Positions 8,263-15,297 are shown, counted from the first letter of the stretch. The stretch is 24,008 bases of DNA from Cyanobacteria bacterium OH_SFB_17 (GCA_023395735.1 JAEWYI010000079.1:1-24008); one strand, 5' to 3'. The notes: generated by a model not told the origin, from the sequence alone. Numbers and translations are program-made.

Positions 8263-9128
8263 TATTTTCTTCTCAGCTTTTTAATTATCGGTACTTCACT
8301 ATTATAAACTGTTTTGTTGCCATCGCCCAATAGAATAGGCACTTGTCTTATATCTCTAACCATAATGAAAAGTCCGTGAGGTTCAAGACTTGCTGCATGA
8401 TCAGAGCCCCAAAGTGTTCTGTCTGTTGTCACGTGGCGCTCAACAGAGTTTGCTCCAAAGGCTGCGGCTATTACAGAAGGATTTACGCCTCTTTCGTGTC
8501 CGCTGTAGCCGATTGGGCAGCTAAATTTTTCGCGGAATGTTTTTATTACGTTTAAATTTATTTCACTGTTTTCGCTTGGATAAGTTGAAGTGCAGTGATA
8601 AATTACAAGATTGTCTTCGCCCAAAAGCTTTACTGCGTGCTCAATCTGTTCCATTGTGCTCATTCCTGTAGAAAGCAGAATCGGTTTTCCTTTTGCTTTT
8701 GTGTGCAAAAGAAGATTGTCGTCAGTGAGCGACGCTGATGAAATTTTGTAGCAAGGCGGGTCAAATTTGTCGATGAAATCTACTGAGCCTTCATCCCAAC
8801 AAGAAGCAAACCATAAAATACCCTTTTCTTTACAGTATTCGTCAATTTCAGAGTATTCCTTTTTGCCAAATTCAAGTCCTCTTTTTAAATCTCCGTTTGT
8901 GTTTCCAAAAACATTCGGACGTTCTTTGGCAAGTTCTTCAGCTGTGTACACCACATCTACTGTTCTTTTTTGGAATTTAACAGCATCGCAGCCTGTCATA
9001 ACAGCTATATCAATAAGGCTTTTGGCAATTTGGACACTGCCGTTGTGGTTTATGCCGATTTCTGCGATAATAAAACATGGATGCCCATCACCGATTATTT
9101 TGTTTCCTACTTTTACTTCTTTTCTCAT
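8262..9128 (-). CDS. NeuB-family sialic acid / nonulosonate synthase, lacking the SAF domain
   Basis: 288-residue TIM-barrel enzyme that should condense phosphoenolpyruvate with a sugar to give a 2-keto-3-deoxy sugar acid. Seen: the NeuB hallmark IAEIGINHNG (21-30), KFQ (51-53), the STGMS loop (153-157), HCTSTYP (178-184), GYSGHE (207-212), and metal-ligand candidates H211 and H232. Usual NeuB proteins have about 340-350 residues and end in a SAF (antifreeze-like) domain. This one stops at the linker (…PIIKKLRRK), so SAF is absent. ATG at 9128 follows GAAGGAG (9134-9140). It lies 31 bp after the fliO-like gene and overlaps the HAD gene by one base. No cytidylyltransferase (NeuA) is in the window. 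KdsA is less likely because the N-terminal signature is of NeuB type. Confidence 0.88.
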   Translation of the reverse strand: MRKEVKVGNKIIGDGHPCFIIAEIGINHNGSVQIAKSLIDIAVMTGCDAVKFQKRTVDVVYTAEELAKERPNVFGNTNGDLKRGLEFGKKEYSEIDEYCKEKGILWFASCWDEGSVDFIDKFDPPCYKISSASLTDDNLLLHTKAKGKPILLSTGMSTMEQIEHAVKLLGEDNLVIYHCTSTYPSENSEINLNVIKTFREKFSCPIGYSGHERGVNPSVIAAAFGANSVERHVTTDRTLWGSDHAASLEPHGLFIMVRDIRQVPILLGDGNKTVYNSEVPIIKKLRRK

Positions 9129-9159
9129 GTAAGCTCCTTCTTAAAAAAAGTATAGACCA

Positions 9160-9666
9160 TTATAAATATTTTTTGTATACATCATTTTCAGCAGATTTTT
9201 CTTCAGAAATTTCTGTATTTGTTTCGATTTCGTTTTTGTTTTCATCTTCAGCGATAATTTCTTCGTTTTCTTTTTTCGGCAGAGATGAGAGCTCTTTTAT
9301 AAGTGTTATCGATTCAGAAGCAGCTCCTATTAAGAGTCTTTGGTTGTCAATTTCGATTACGTGAAGATTTTTGTTCTGTCCCAATTGAGTTGTAGAAAGC
9401 ACAATAGCTTTGTTCAAATCATAGTTTTTGAGCTGTTTTTTAATTGTATTTGCCCCGACAATATTCAATTTTGAATAAATAATTCCTGTTATATAAATCA
9501 GCCCTATTACAACAAAAAGAGCGAATATTACCGATAAAATACCCGGTTCACCGGAGTGTGTTTTTAGAGATTTTTCAAGCTCAGGGCTAACTGTCTCTAC
9601 CGCACAAAAAGCTTTAGGTGCCACTAATGTCAAAAACGTTAAACTCAAATATAAATATTTTTTCAT
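9160..9666 (-). CDS. fliO: FliO-like flagellar biosynthesis protein
   Basis: 168 residues. A signal-peptide-like N-terminus (1-22, ending ...KAFCA) is followed by one strong membrane helix (about 43-68, GILSVIFALFVVIGLIYITG). Then comes the FliO cytoplasmic domain: a short basic segment and the pattern of L-S-T-x-Q-L-G with IEIDNQRLLIGAASESITLI (about 104-123). The tail (130-168) is Glu/Asn-rich and low in complexity. FliO assists assembly of the FliP/FliR core of the flagellar export gate at the inner membrane. RBS AAGGGAT lies just before the ATG. fliO usually sits next to fliN, fliP or fliQ; here it heads an operon with a sugar-acid synthase instead. The symbol rests on domain pattern only; FliO is poorly conserved. 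Confidence 0.75.
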   Translation of the reverse strand: MKKYLYLSLTFLTLVAPKAFCAVETVSPELEKSLKTHSGEPGILSVIFALFVVIGLIYITGIIYSKLNIVGANTIKKQLKNYDLNKAIVLSTTQLGQNKNLHVIEIDNQRLLIGAASESITLIKELSSLPKKENEEIIAEDENKNEIETNTEISEEKSAENDVYKKYL

Positions 9667-9687
9667 TTTTATCCCTTAATTGAATTA

Positions 9688-9716
9688 TGTATTATTGATG
9701 CAATCTCTGATATAAT
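9688..9716 (+). promoter_or_regulatory. candidate promoter of the histidine kinase gene
   Basis: A perfect TATAAT at 9711-9716 lies 35 bp before the kinase ATG; 17 bp upstream is only TGTATT (9688-9693), a poor -35. It is in the 84-bp gap between the divergent fliO-like and kinase genes. The TGAGG ribosome site is at 9736-9740. Confidence 0.4.
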
Positions 9717-9750
9717 TAGCATATCATAAAAAAAATGAGGAATTTTATAT

Positions 9751-11019
9751 ATGCTTTGGTACGCAATAAATCTTTTCATAATTTTCATATTCTTATGTTT
9801 GTTGGTTATTTTCAAAAAATCTGATAAAAAATGGCTTAAAATTAATGATTACTTAGGTAAAGTTACTAATACGGTAAATTCTGTCAGATATGGTAATTTA
9901 ACGGCAAAGCTTGCAGGAGTTGATCATCCGAATTATAGCAGTTTGTCCGAGAGTATTAACAGAATGGTTGAGACGTTAGATGACAGAGAAAAGATGCTTG
10001 TTGAATATCAAACAGAGCTCACTAGGCAGAATAAATTTTTGGAAGCTGTTATAAATTCGCTTTCTGATGGTATTTTGATTGTGGATGAAGCTTATAATAT
10101 ATTGAGAGTTACTCCGCAGATTATAAATTGGTTTAAAGAAGACGGCAAGACCCTGATGGGTAAAAATTTGTTTGATTATATTAAAACTTCAGGCGGAAAA
10201 ATTGAAAAACTAAAAAGTGATGAAATTTTTGTCAAAAACAATCCGTCTTCAAGTTTTGAAGCTTCTTCTATGAAATTGATTCTTGATGATAAAAAAAAGC
10301 GTTATGTTGTCATCATAAAAGATATTACAGATCAAAGGGACTTAGAAAAGCTTAAAGAAGATTTTGTGGCTACTTTAACACATGACCTGAAGGTTCCGAT
10401 TGTCGCAGAATCAAACATCTTGGAATTTTTGCTGGAAGGAAAATTCGGAGAAATTTCAGAAAAACAGCTTGAGGCTATTTCGAATATGAAATCATGCAAC
10501 CAAGAATTGTTGGAGCTTGTGCAAATTCTTTTGGAAACATATAAAATCCAAGCAACAGGGTTGGATTTAGACAAACAGCTCATAAAAACAAGCGAATTTT
10601 TGGAAGAGATTATTTTTGAGATGCTTCCAATCGCGCAAAAATCAGGAATAAAAGTTAATTTTGAAAAAAAATCTTTACCAGATATTTATGCGGATAAAAT
10701 CGAGTTGACCAGAGTGGTAAAAAATCTTATTCAAAATGCAATTTCTCACAGCGAAACAAGCCCTGAAATATCGGTTGAAGCATATAGCGATGATAATTTT
10801 TTAAGAATATGTATAATCGATTATGGAAAAGGAATTTCTCAAGAAAATATCAGTAAAATTTTCAATAAATATTATTCTTCAGTCAAAAAGTTCAGAAAAA
10901 TAGGAACAGGGCTAGGGCTTTATCTTTCTCAGCAAATAATAAAAGCCCACGGCGGGGAGATAGTGGTATCAAGCGAAGAAAATGTTAAGACAGAATTTTG
11001 TATTAAATTACCTAGATAA
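9751..11019 (+). CDS. membrane-bound PAS-domain sensor histidine kinase
   Basis: 422 residues. One N-terminal membrane segment (2-21) with almost no periplasmic part is followed by a HAMP-like/coiled-coil linker (about 30-95), a PAS domain (about 95-195), HisKA with H211 in LTHDLKVP, and HATPase: N box N325-L-I-Q-N329, G1 D357-Y-G-K-G361, F box IFNKYY, G2 G385-T-G-L-G389. All catalytic motifs look intact, so it should autophosphorylate. The tight membrane anchor and cytosolic PAS suggest it senses an internal or membrane signal; the T-H-D-L-K H-box resembles cyanobacterial NblS/Hik33 kinases, a loose similarity only. No regulator gene follows on the same strand, but a single-domain receiver gene lies convergently at 11590-11985. 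The 3' end overlaps the neighbouring unknown gene by 12 bp. Confidence 0.92.
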   Translation: MLWYAINLFIIFIFLCLLVIFKKSDKKWLKINDYLGKVTNTVNSVRYGNLTAKLAGVDHPNYSSLSESINRMVETLDDREKMLVEYQTELTRQNKFLEAVINSLSDGILIVDEAYNILRVTPQIINWFKEDGKTLMGKNLFDYIKTSGGKIEKLKSDEIFVKNNPSSSFEASSMKLILDDKKKRYVVIIKDITDQRDLEKLKEDFVATLTHDLKVPIVAESNILEFLLEGKFGEISEKQLEAISNMKSCNQELLELVQILLETYKIQATGLDLDKQLIKTSEFLEEIIFEMLPIAQKSGIKVNFEKKSLPDIYADKIELTRVVKNLIQNAISHSETSPEISVEAYSDDNFLRICIIDYGKGISQENISKIFNKYYSSVKKFRKIGTGLGLYLSQQIIKAHGGEIVVSSEENVKTEFCIKLPR

Positions 11020-11568
11020 CAGTACAGAATTTTTGTTTTTCAACTCTTTTATCCTGTAGTGGAGTTCTTTTGCAGGGGTACTAAAAGTATTTAGTGGATT
11101 TTCTTTTCCATAACCAAGCCCCATATTTGCAAGCGAATCTGCCGTCTCAGCCAGTATTAAATTGGTCGAATCAATGAATGGGTTTTGTCCATTTGTGTCT
11201 TCTGGGATAATATCGTAGGCATTAAATTTAAATGTTGTAGATAAATTTTTATTGTCGTCGCTTGTGTATTTTATTAAAAAATGACCCCTATCTTTTTTTG
11301 ACTTGAAAAAATGGAATGAGCCTCCAAGATTTTTTTCGTCAGTTAATTTTTTAAATGAATTAATAAATTCTTGCAAAATATTGCTCGGAGCTTTTTTTGA
11401 ATTATATTCATTAATCCTTAATACAGGAATATGTGAATGCGTAAGCGGTTTGTAATAATCATTAATTTTAGCAATGGCAAGATTGGTTGCATTTTTTGAA
11501 AACCTGACATTAGATAAAAATGCAGGATGCGTGTTTGTTTTTTCTTTAAATTGAATCGGTGTTAGCAT
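11008..11568 (-). CDS. hypothetical protein, last gene of the GH13-regulator operon
   Basis: 186 residues; I do not recognise a family. No signal peptide or membrane segment is seen; it is Lys/Asn-rich and predicted cytoplasmic. A beta-rich middle (about 60-125, with HFFKSKK and HFLIKYTS) is followed by a helical C-terminal half (about 130-186). The start ATG at 11568 has AAGGAAACAAC directly upstream. It lies 21 bp after the response regulator gene, so the two are probably co-transcribed, and its end overlaps the convergent histidine kinase gene by 12 bp. A short N-terminal stretch (N20-V-R-F-x-x-x-A27) resembles one in the unknown protein at 14755-15165. It could be an output partner of the regulator; this is only suggested by position. 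Confidence 0.75.
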   Translation of the reverse strand: MLTPIQFKEKTNTHPAFLSNVRFSKNATNLAIAKINDYYKPLTHSHIPVLRINEYNSKKAPSNILQEFINSFKKLTDEKNLGGSFHFFKSKKDRGHFLIKYTSDDNKNLSTTFKFNAYDIIPEDTNGQNPFIDSTNLILAETADSLANMGLGYGKENPLNTFSTPAKELHYRIKELKNKNSVLLSR

Positions 11569-11589
11569 TGTTGTTTCCTTAATTTTTAA

Positions 11590-11985
11590 TTACAAAAGCT
11601 CTTCAATTGCAAGCTTGTAAGAGTTCAAATCATTGACAGCCGTTCCTTTGGGTAAACAATTGACTCCAAGTCTTGCGGCAACGCTTCTTATATTATAAGA
11701 AGCAGAAATTATTATTATTCTTGTAGTTTTATAAGCGGATAATTTTTTTACTTGTTCAATGAACCACTCTCCTGCGTGTTGAGGTTCAAAATCGAGTTCC
11801 ATCTGCAAATCAGATATTATTAAATCATAAGGCGTGTTCATTGAATTATAAACTTTATCGTAGCCTTCTCTTGCAGAAATTGCCTCGTCAATTTCAACGT
11901 GGTCTCCATATATTTCTTTGAGGGTAGATTTGTGAAAATCAAGCCACCCTCTTGAATCGTCAACTGTTAGAATTCTTTTTTTCAT
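11590..11985 (-). CDS. single-domain response regulator (CheY-like receiver)
   Basis: 131 residues, only a receiver domain. Acidic pocket D9-D10, phospho-acceptor D59 in ISDLQM, switch residue S94 (I-I-S-A) and K113 in L-P-K-G are all present, so phosphorylation is plausible. After the D59 loop there is an insertion of about 10 residues (ELDFEPQHAG, 63-72) that lengthens the loop before helix 3, a region often used for partner contact. No output domain is present, so it should work by protein interaction, like CheY or Spo0F. It lies 9 bp after the GH13-like gene and 21 bp before the unknown gene. The kinase at 9751-11019 is the nearest possible partner. Confidence 0.88.
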   Translation of the reverse strand: MKKRILTVDDSRGWLDFHKSTLKEIYGDHVEIDEAISAREGYDKVYNSMNTPYDLIISDLQMELDFEPQHAGEWFIEQVKKLSAYKTTRIIIISASYNIRSVAARLGVNCLPKGTAVNDLNSYKLAIEELL

Positions 11986-11994
11986 CTCTTTTTT

Positions 11995-14214
11995 CTATTT
12001 TATAATCGAATATATTTTAAATTCAGACGGTTTAAGTTCTTCAAAATGCAATTTATTTTCTTCTTCTTTGTATTCTTTTTCAATAAAATCAATTCCGTCA
12101 AAAATAAATTCAGATTTTATTTTGTAATCCCCTGGGATGAATACGGTTTTGTCAAAAACTTCTTCAAACTCATCAAGTGGAGTGTTTGAATTTGCAACCA
12201 CAATTAATGCCGTTTTCATAGGTTCTTTTGATATAATCCAAGCCGCAAAGCCGTCTTGATTTTGTCCTATAATTTGTGCTTCGCCTTCTGTTACCAATTC
12301 CATTGATTTTGCAAATCTGTTTATTGCATCAAATTTTTGGAAAAATTTATTGTTTTGTCCTCGCTTTAGTGCAACTTCGTTGTCTATTGTTCTTTCTATT
12401 CCTTTTGCGGTAAAAGATTCGTCTCCATCAACGTACATTACAGGACGTTGGGCGTTTTTCCCTCCGGGTAAAAATTTGTATTTAAACCATTTAAATAATG
12501 CTCCACTCTCGCTTAGTTGCCCAGGGTATTGGTCAATACAGCTAAATTCGCCATCTTGGTTGTTGTAAGTTTTTAGTATAGAAAGGTTAGGAATGTTAAA
12601 ATTCTTTGTGTTGTAAGCTGCAAGATTTTGATTGTCTTCAACTATTTTTTCAGGTGTTTTTTCACTTTGGCAGCTTATGTCGTTGCCCCAAAGTATATCA
12701 AATTTCATTTCCTCGTGGTATTCTTTCAAGAAATTGTTTTCTAACATATATTCTGCAAGTGTTCCAAAATAAGGGACTTTTGATTTTAGTTTTGAATTCA
12801 AAGCAATAAGAACTTCTTTTGGGATTCTATAGCTTACAGGGCAGCCGTTTTTTACAGAAATGTCGTCTACAACGTGATCTACGTGGTCTACTCTAAATCC
12901 GTCAAAGTTATATTCTGACTGCAGTTTTTGCATATAATCTACGTAAAAATCAACAACTGGTTTGTTTAGTTGTCCGTTTTCTAAAAATGCAAAGTAAAAT
13001 GGAGTTTGGCAGTCAAGGTTTGCAAAACCTGATACGTCTTCGCCTTTGAGGTTGTAGTGGTTAAAAACAGGATAACTTTTGCATTCACTCATTTTGTCAA
13101 AAACAGGAACGCCTGCAGAACACCACGCTCCGCCTGGCGCTGTCCAGAGGCCTTGTTTTATCAATTCTGCCGTTATTTCTTTTTGCTTGATTATGTCTGA
13201 TTCTAAAATCTGTTTTTTTTCAGAAGCGTTGATTTTTAAAACAATTTCCTTAACTCGTTTTTGAAGTTTTTCTTGGTTAGTTTTTTTCATCATTTCTTCT
13301 GACAAGAATTTTTTAACTTGAGAAAGTTCTTTTTCAAGCGCGTTGTATATTTTTTTGTAATCTTCGCTTAAATCTCCGGCTCCGCTTGTTTTGTATATAT
13401 CTTTAACAAGTTCTACATCTTCTTTGTCGAAATCTTTTTCAAGTTTTTTGCAGATTTCTTCAAGGCTTATTTCGATTTTTTGAGATAATTCTGTAATGTC
13501 AAACCAACGAGCGATAAAAGGATTTGCTAGCACAACTTTTGCAAATCTTCCTGTTTGCGGCAGAATATCATAAATTACAGGGTGTCCTGCCAATTGTGCA
13601 AGCTGGATGAAAAGTTTTACTTGTTCTTTTGCATCAAGGTTTAATTTCTCTTTAATTTCATTGTCTTCGAGGTTTTTGCTTACATCTGAGCTTGTCGGCA
13701 AGTATGCACAACCAAATTCGCGAGGGTGAAACGGGATAAGATATAGCGTAGTCGGAAAAATTCCTCTTTCTTCCACGCCAGCAGGCAGAATTAAAAGTTG
13801 CCTGAGCCAATCTATAAATTTACCTGTTTCATCAGATTCATTACCGTTTCCAAGGGCTGCAAGGTTTATTAATTTGATATCGTGACCTTCTTTTTTTATC
13901 CAGTCGGTTGAATTAATGTGTCTTCTTTCAAGTGGGCTAGGATTGTCAGAAGAAAATGTTTCTTCGACAAGTGTTCCTTCTTTTTTCCATTTGAATTCAA
14001 GCGCATATAAAACTTCAGCCGGACTGAGTTCTTCAAGCGCTTTTATTTGAGAATATGGAAGATAACCGTATCTTTTCATGAAATCAGCAAGGAATTCTTT
14101 TCTTTCCGTTGAGATTAAATCATACTTGTAAAGCTCCTTGAGTTTTACATAAAATAGGCTTGCATCTAAAAATTCTTTTTTCTCTTCTTTTTTCTTGAAT
14201 AAAAATTTTAACAT
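11995..14214 (-). CDS. divergent GH13-like (alpha-amylase superfamily) enzyme
   Basis: 739 residues, no signal peptide, so it should act on an internal alpha-glucan or sugar. The best motif is region II, F-D-G-F-R-V-D443-H (436-444), with the nucleophile Asp. The acid/base candidate is E488 in L-A-E-Y. Region IV reads N-N-Q-D-G (551-555), with Gln where His is usual. Region I reads D216-I-L-P-Q-T-G-R in place of the usual DxxxNH. Between them lies a charged helical insertion (about 240-350), likely coiled coil. A short beta-rich C-terminal domain (about 650-739) may correspond to domain C. The chemistry may be hydrolase, transglycosylase or phosphorylase; loss of usual motif residues makes the assignment unsure. 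First gene of an operon with a response regulator and an unknown gene; GAGGG precedes the ATG. Confidence 0.75.
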   Translation of the reverse strand: MLKFLFKKKEEKKEFLDASLFYVKLKELYKYDLISTERKEFLADFMKRYGYLPYSQIKALEELSPAEVLYALEFKWKKEGTLVEETFSSDNPSPLERRHINSTDWIKKEGHDIKLINLAALGNGNESDETGKFIDWLRQLLILPAGVEERGIFPTTLYLIPFHPREFGCAYLPTSSDVSKNLEDNEIKEKLNLDAKEQVKLFIQLAQLAGHPVIYDILPQTGRFAKVVLANPFIARWFDITELSQKIEISLEEICKKLEKDFDKEDVELVKDIYKTSGAGDLSEDYKKIYNALEKELSQVKKFLSEEMMKKTNQEKLQKRVKEIVLKINASEKKQILESDIIKQKEITAELIKQGLWTAPGGAWCSAGVPVFDKMSECKSYPVFNHYNLKGEDVSGFANLDCQTPFYFAFLENGQLNKPVVDFYVDYMQKLQSEYNFDGFRVDHVDHVVDDISVKNGCPVSYRIPKEVLIALNSKLKSKVPYFGTLAEYMLENNFLKEYHEEMKFDILWGNDISCQSEKTPEKIVEDNQNLAAYNTKNFNIPNLSILKTYNNQDGEFSCIDQYPGQLSESGALFKWFKYKFLPGGKNAQRPVMYVDGDESFTAKGIERTIDNEVALKRGQNNKFFQKFDAINRFAKSMELVTEGEAQIIGQNQDGFAAWIISKEPMKTALIVVANSNTPLDEFEEVFDKTVFIPGDYKIKSEFIFDGIDFIEKEYKEEENKLHFEELKPSEFKIYSIIK

Positions 14215-14244
14215 TTAACCCTCAAACTTATCTTCTTTAATAAT

Positions 14245-14253
14245 ATTCTATCA
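14245..14253 (-). promoter_or_regulatory. extended -10 promoter of the GH13-like operon
   Basis: The minus strand reads TGATAGAAT, an extended -10 (TGnTANAAT type), about 30 bp before the GH13-like ATG. No convincing -35 is present, which is acceptable for extended -10 promoters. A perfect inverted repeat at 14250-14268 overlaps its upstream edge. Confidence 0.4.
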
Positions 14254-14268
14254 TAAATAGATTATGAT
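14250..14268. repeat. perfect 7-5-7 inverted repeat, possible operator
   Basis: ATCATAA (14250-14256), 5 bases, TTATGAT (14262-14268). It is a perfect palindrome placed on the upstream edge of the GH13-like operon's extended -10 and in the divergent region with the small gene at 14357. Position and symmetry suit a dimeric regulator, but in AT-rich DNA such arms also arise by chance. Confidence 0.35.
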
Positions 14269-14314
14269 TTATAAGAAATGTAAAATGTTGCTTTTTTTTC
14301 CTGTGATTGTTTTT

Positions 14315-14329
14315 TATAATGGTTATAAT
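14315..14329 (+). promoter_or_regulatory. tandem -10 elements before the small gene at 14357
   Basis: Two perfect TATAAT boxes at 14315-14320 and 14324-14329 lie 28-42 bp before the ATG at 14357. Neither has a good -35 at 17 bp (TTTTTT-like and CTGTGA). Start sites would fall near 14327 or 14336. Confidence 0.4.
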
Positions 14330-14356
14330 CAGTTTGTTAGAAAAAAAGGAGTAAAC

Positions 14357-14653
14357 ATGCCAAAGATTAATTTAATTAAACCCTATTCTCCGGAAAAAAT
14401 AAATGCATCCATTAAAAAATTAGACACAAAGGGCATTCATATTTTATCGTTGGGACAATCTCCCGAAGGACTGGTGAAAGTAGGTCTTTTTAATAAGTAC
14501 AATCAGCCAATGGACAAAAAGGCAACAGGAAGCAACTTTTTAGATGCCGTTGGCAATTTGTTTGAAACTATTAGCGGCAAGAAAATTAATTTTAGAGTTT
14601 CCGAAAATACTTTTAAAGAAAGAAAAATGCCTAAATTCAACGTAAGAGGATAA
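14357..14653 (+). CDS. small hypothetical protein
   Basis: 98 residues counted from the ATG at 14357, chosen because AAAGGAG (14347-14351 core) lies 5 bases upstream; longer in-frame versions lack a ribosome site. The family is not recognised. It is Lys-rich and basic, without signal peptide or membrane helix; a predicted alpha/beta mix with a central hydrophobic stretch (FLDAVGNLFETISG, about 53-66). It is followed 101 bp later by a second small unknown gene with an equally strong ribosome site and a shared terminator, so the two probably form one transcription unit. Expression is plausible from the strong signals, function unknown. Confidence 0.7.
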   Translation: MPKINLIKPYSPEKINASIKKLDTKGIHILSLGQSPEGLVKVGLFNKYNQPMDKKATGSNFLDAVGNLFETISGKKINFRVSENTFKERKMPKFNVRG

Positions 14654-14754
14654 AAGATTTTATTAAAATTTGTAAATATATAAATAAACAACAACAACTT
14701 TTTTTTTGTGACGATTTTAAATAAGAGTAACAACAAAAATAGCAAAGGAGAAAC

Positions 14755-15165
14755 ATGCAAACAATTAGAAATTCAAACGTAAGTTTTGAAAGTCGTGCTT
14801 ATACATTAACGCCAAAACAATCACAAAGACTGGATACCTCAATAAGAGGAATATTAAATGATAGCATCTCTCGTAAACCAGGAATTGTTCATACTCAAAA
14901 TGCCGATGGATTAAGAATCGCAATTCCTACAGTTGGTTCAATTGGCACAATAAGCAATTGGGCGACAGTTTTACAACCAGTTGGGTTATTAAAAAAAGGA
15001 AACAAACATATTGCTTATATTGATTATCATCGAAAAAACGGAAAAGCTATTTATACATTAACCAAAAATGATGGAAATAAAACTGTAGTAAAAGATAAAG
15101 AATTATATACCAAAACAATGGCCATTATCAGGGCAATGAAAAAAGCTTTAGATAAAAAAAGCTAA
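14755..15165 (+). CDS. small hypothetical protein
   Basis: 136 residues, unrecognised family, strongly basic. ATG at 14755 has AAAGGAGAAAC immediately upstream, one of the best ribosome sites in the window. No signal peptide or membrane helix. Residues 45-115 look beta-rich (alternating polar and hydrophobic, with HIAYIDYHRKNGKAIYTL), and the C-terminus (about 115-136) is a Lys-rich helix. The N-terminal N8-V-S-F-x-x-x-A15 resembles the start of the unknown protein at 11008-11568. A strong terminator follows 28 bp after the stop. Nucleic-acid binding would suit the charge but nothing in the sequence proves it. Confidence 0.72.
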   Translation: MQTIRNSNVSFESRAYTLTPKQSQRLDTSIRGILNDSISRKPGIVHTQNADGLRIAIPTVGSIGTISNWATVLQPVGLLKKGNKHIAYIDYHRKNGKAIYTLTKNDGNKTVVKDKELYTKTMAIIRAMKKALDKKS

Positions 15166-15192
15166 ACTTAATTTAAATGAATATAGAACTTA

Positions 15193-15250
15193 AACAGTCA
15201 ATCAAAATGTACAAAATTATAACATTTTTATTGGCTGTTCGTTTTATTTC
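15193..15250 (+). terminator. long intrinsic terminator after the small gene pair
   Basis: AACAGTCAAT (15193-15202) pairs with ATTGGCTGTT (15230-15239) with one G-U pair, and the stem continues inward with AAAATGT / ACATTTT around an AT-rich loop. The T-rich CGTTTTATTT follows. The stem can also form on the opposite strand, so it may limit read-through from thrC as well. Confidence 0.75.
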
Positions 15251-15297
15251 TATCAACGAGCTATGGTGCAAAATCCCCTGTTTTTGTTGTTTGTTTT

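Noticed and set aside
8262..9128. Kdo-8-phosphate synthase (KdsA)
   Set aside because: The KdsC-like neighbour made this tempting, but the IAEIGINHNG and GYSGHE signatures belong to the NeuB family.
8262..9128. Frameshifted neuB with the SAF domain in another frame
   Set aside because: The next gene starts one base inside the stop codon and encodes a complete HAD protein; no SAF-like sequence was seen between.
8767..9364. Plus-strand open frames opposite neuB-like and fliO-like genes
   Set aside because: Composition and position show they are antisense shadows of well-supported genes.
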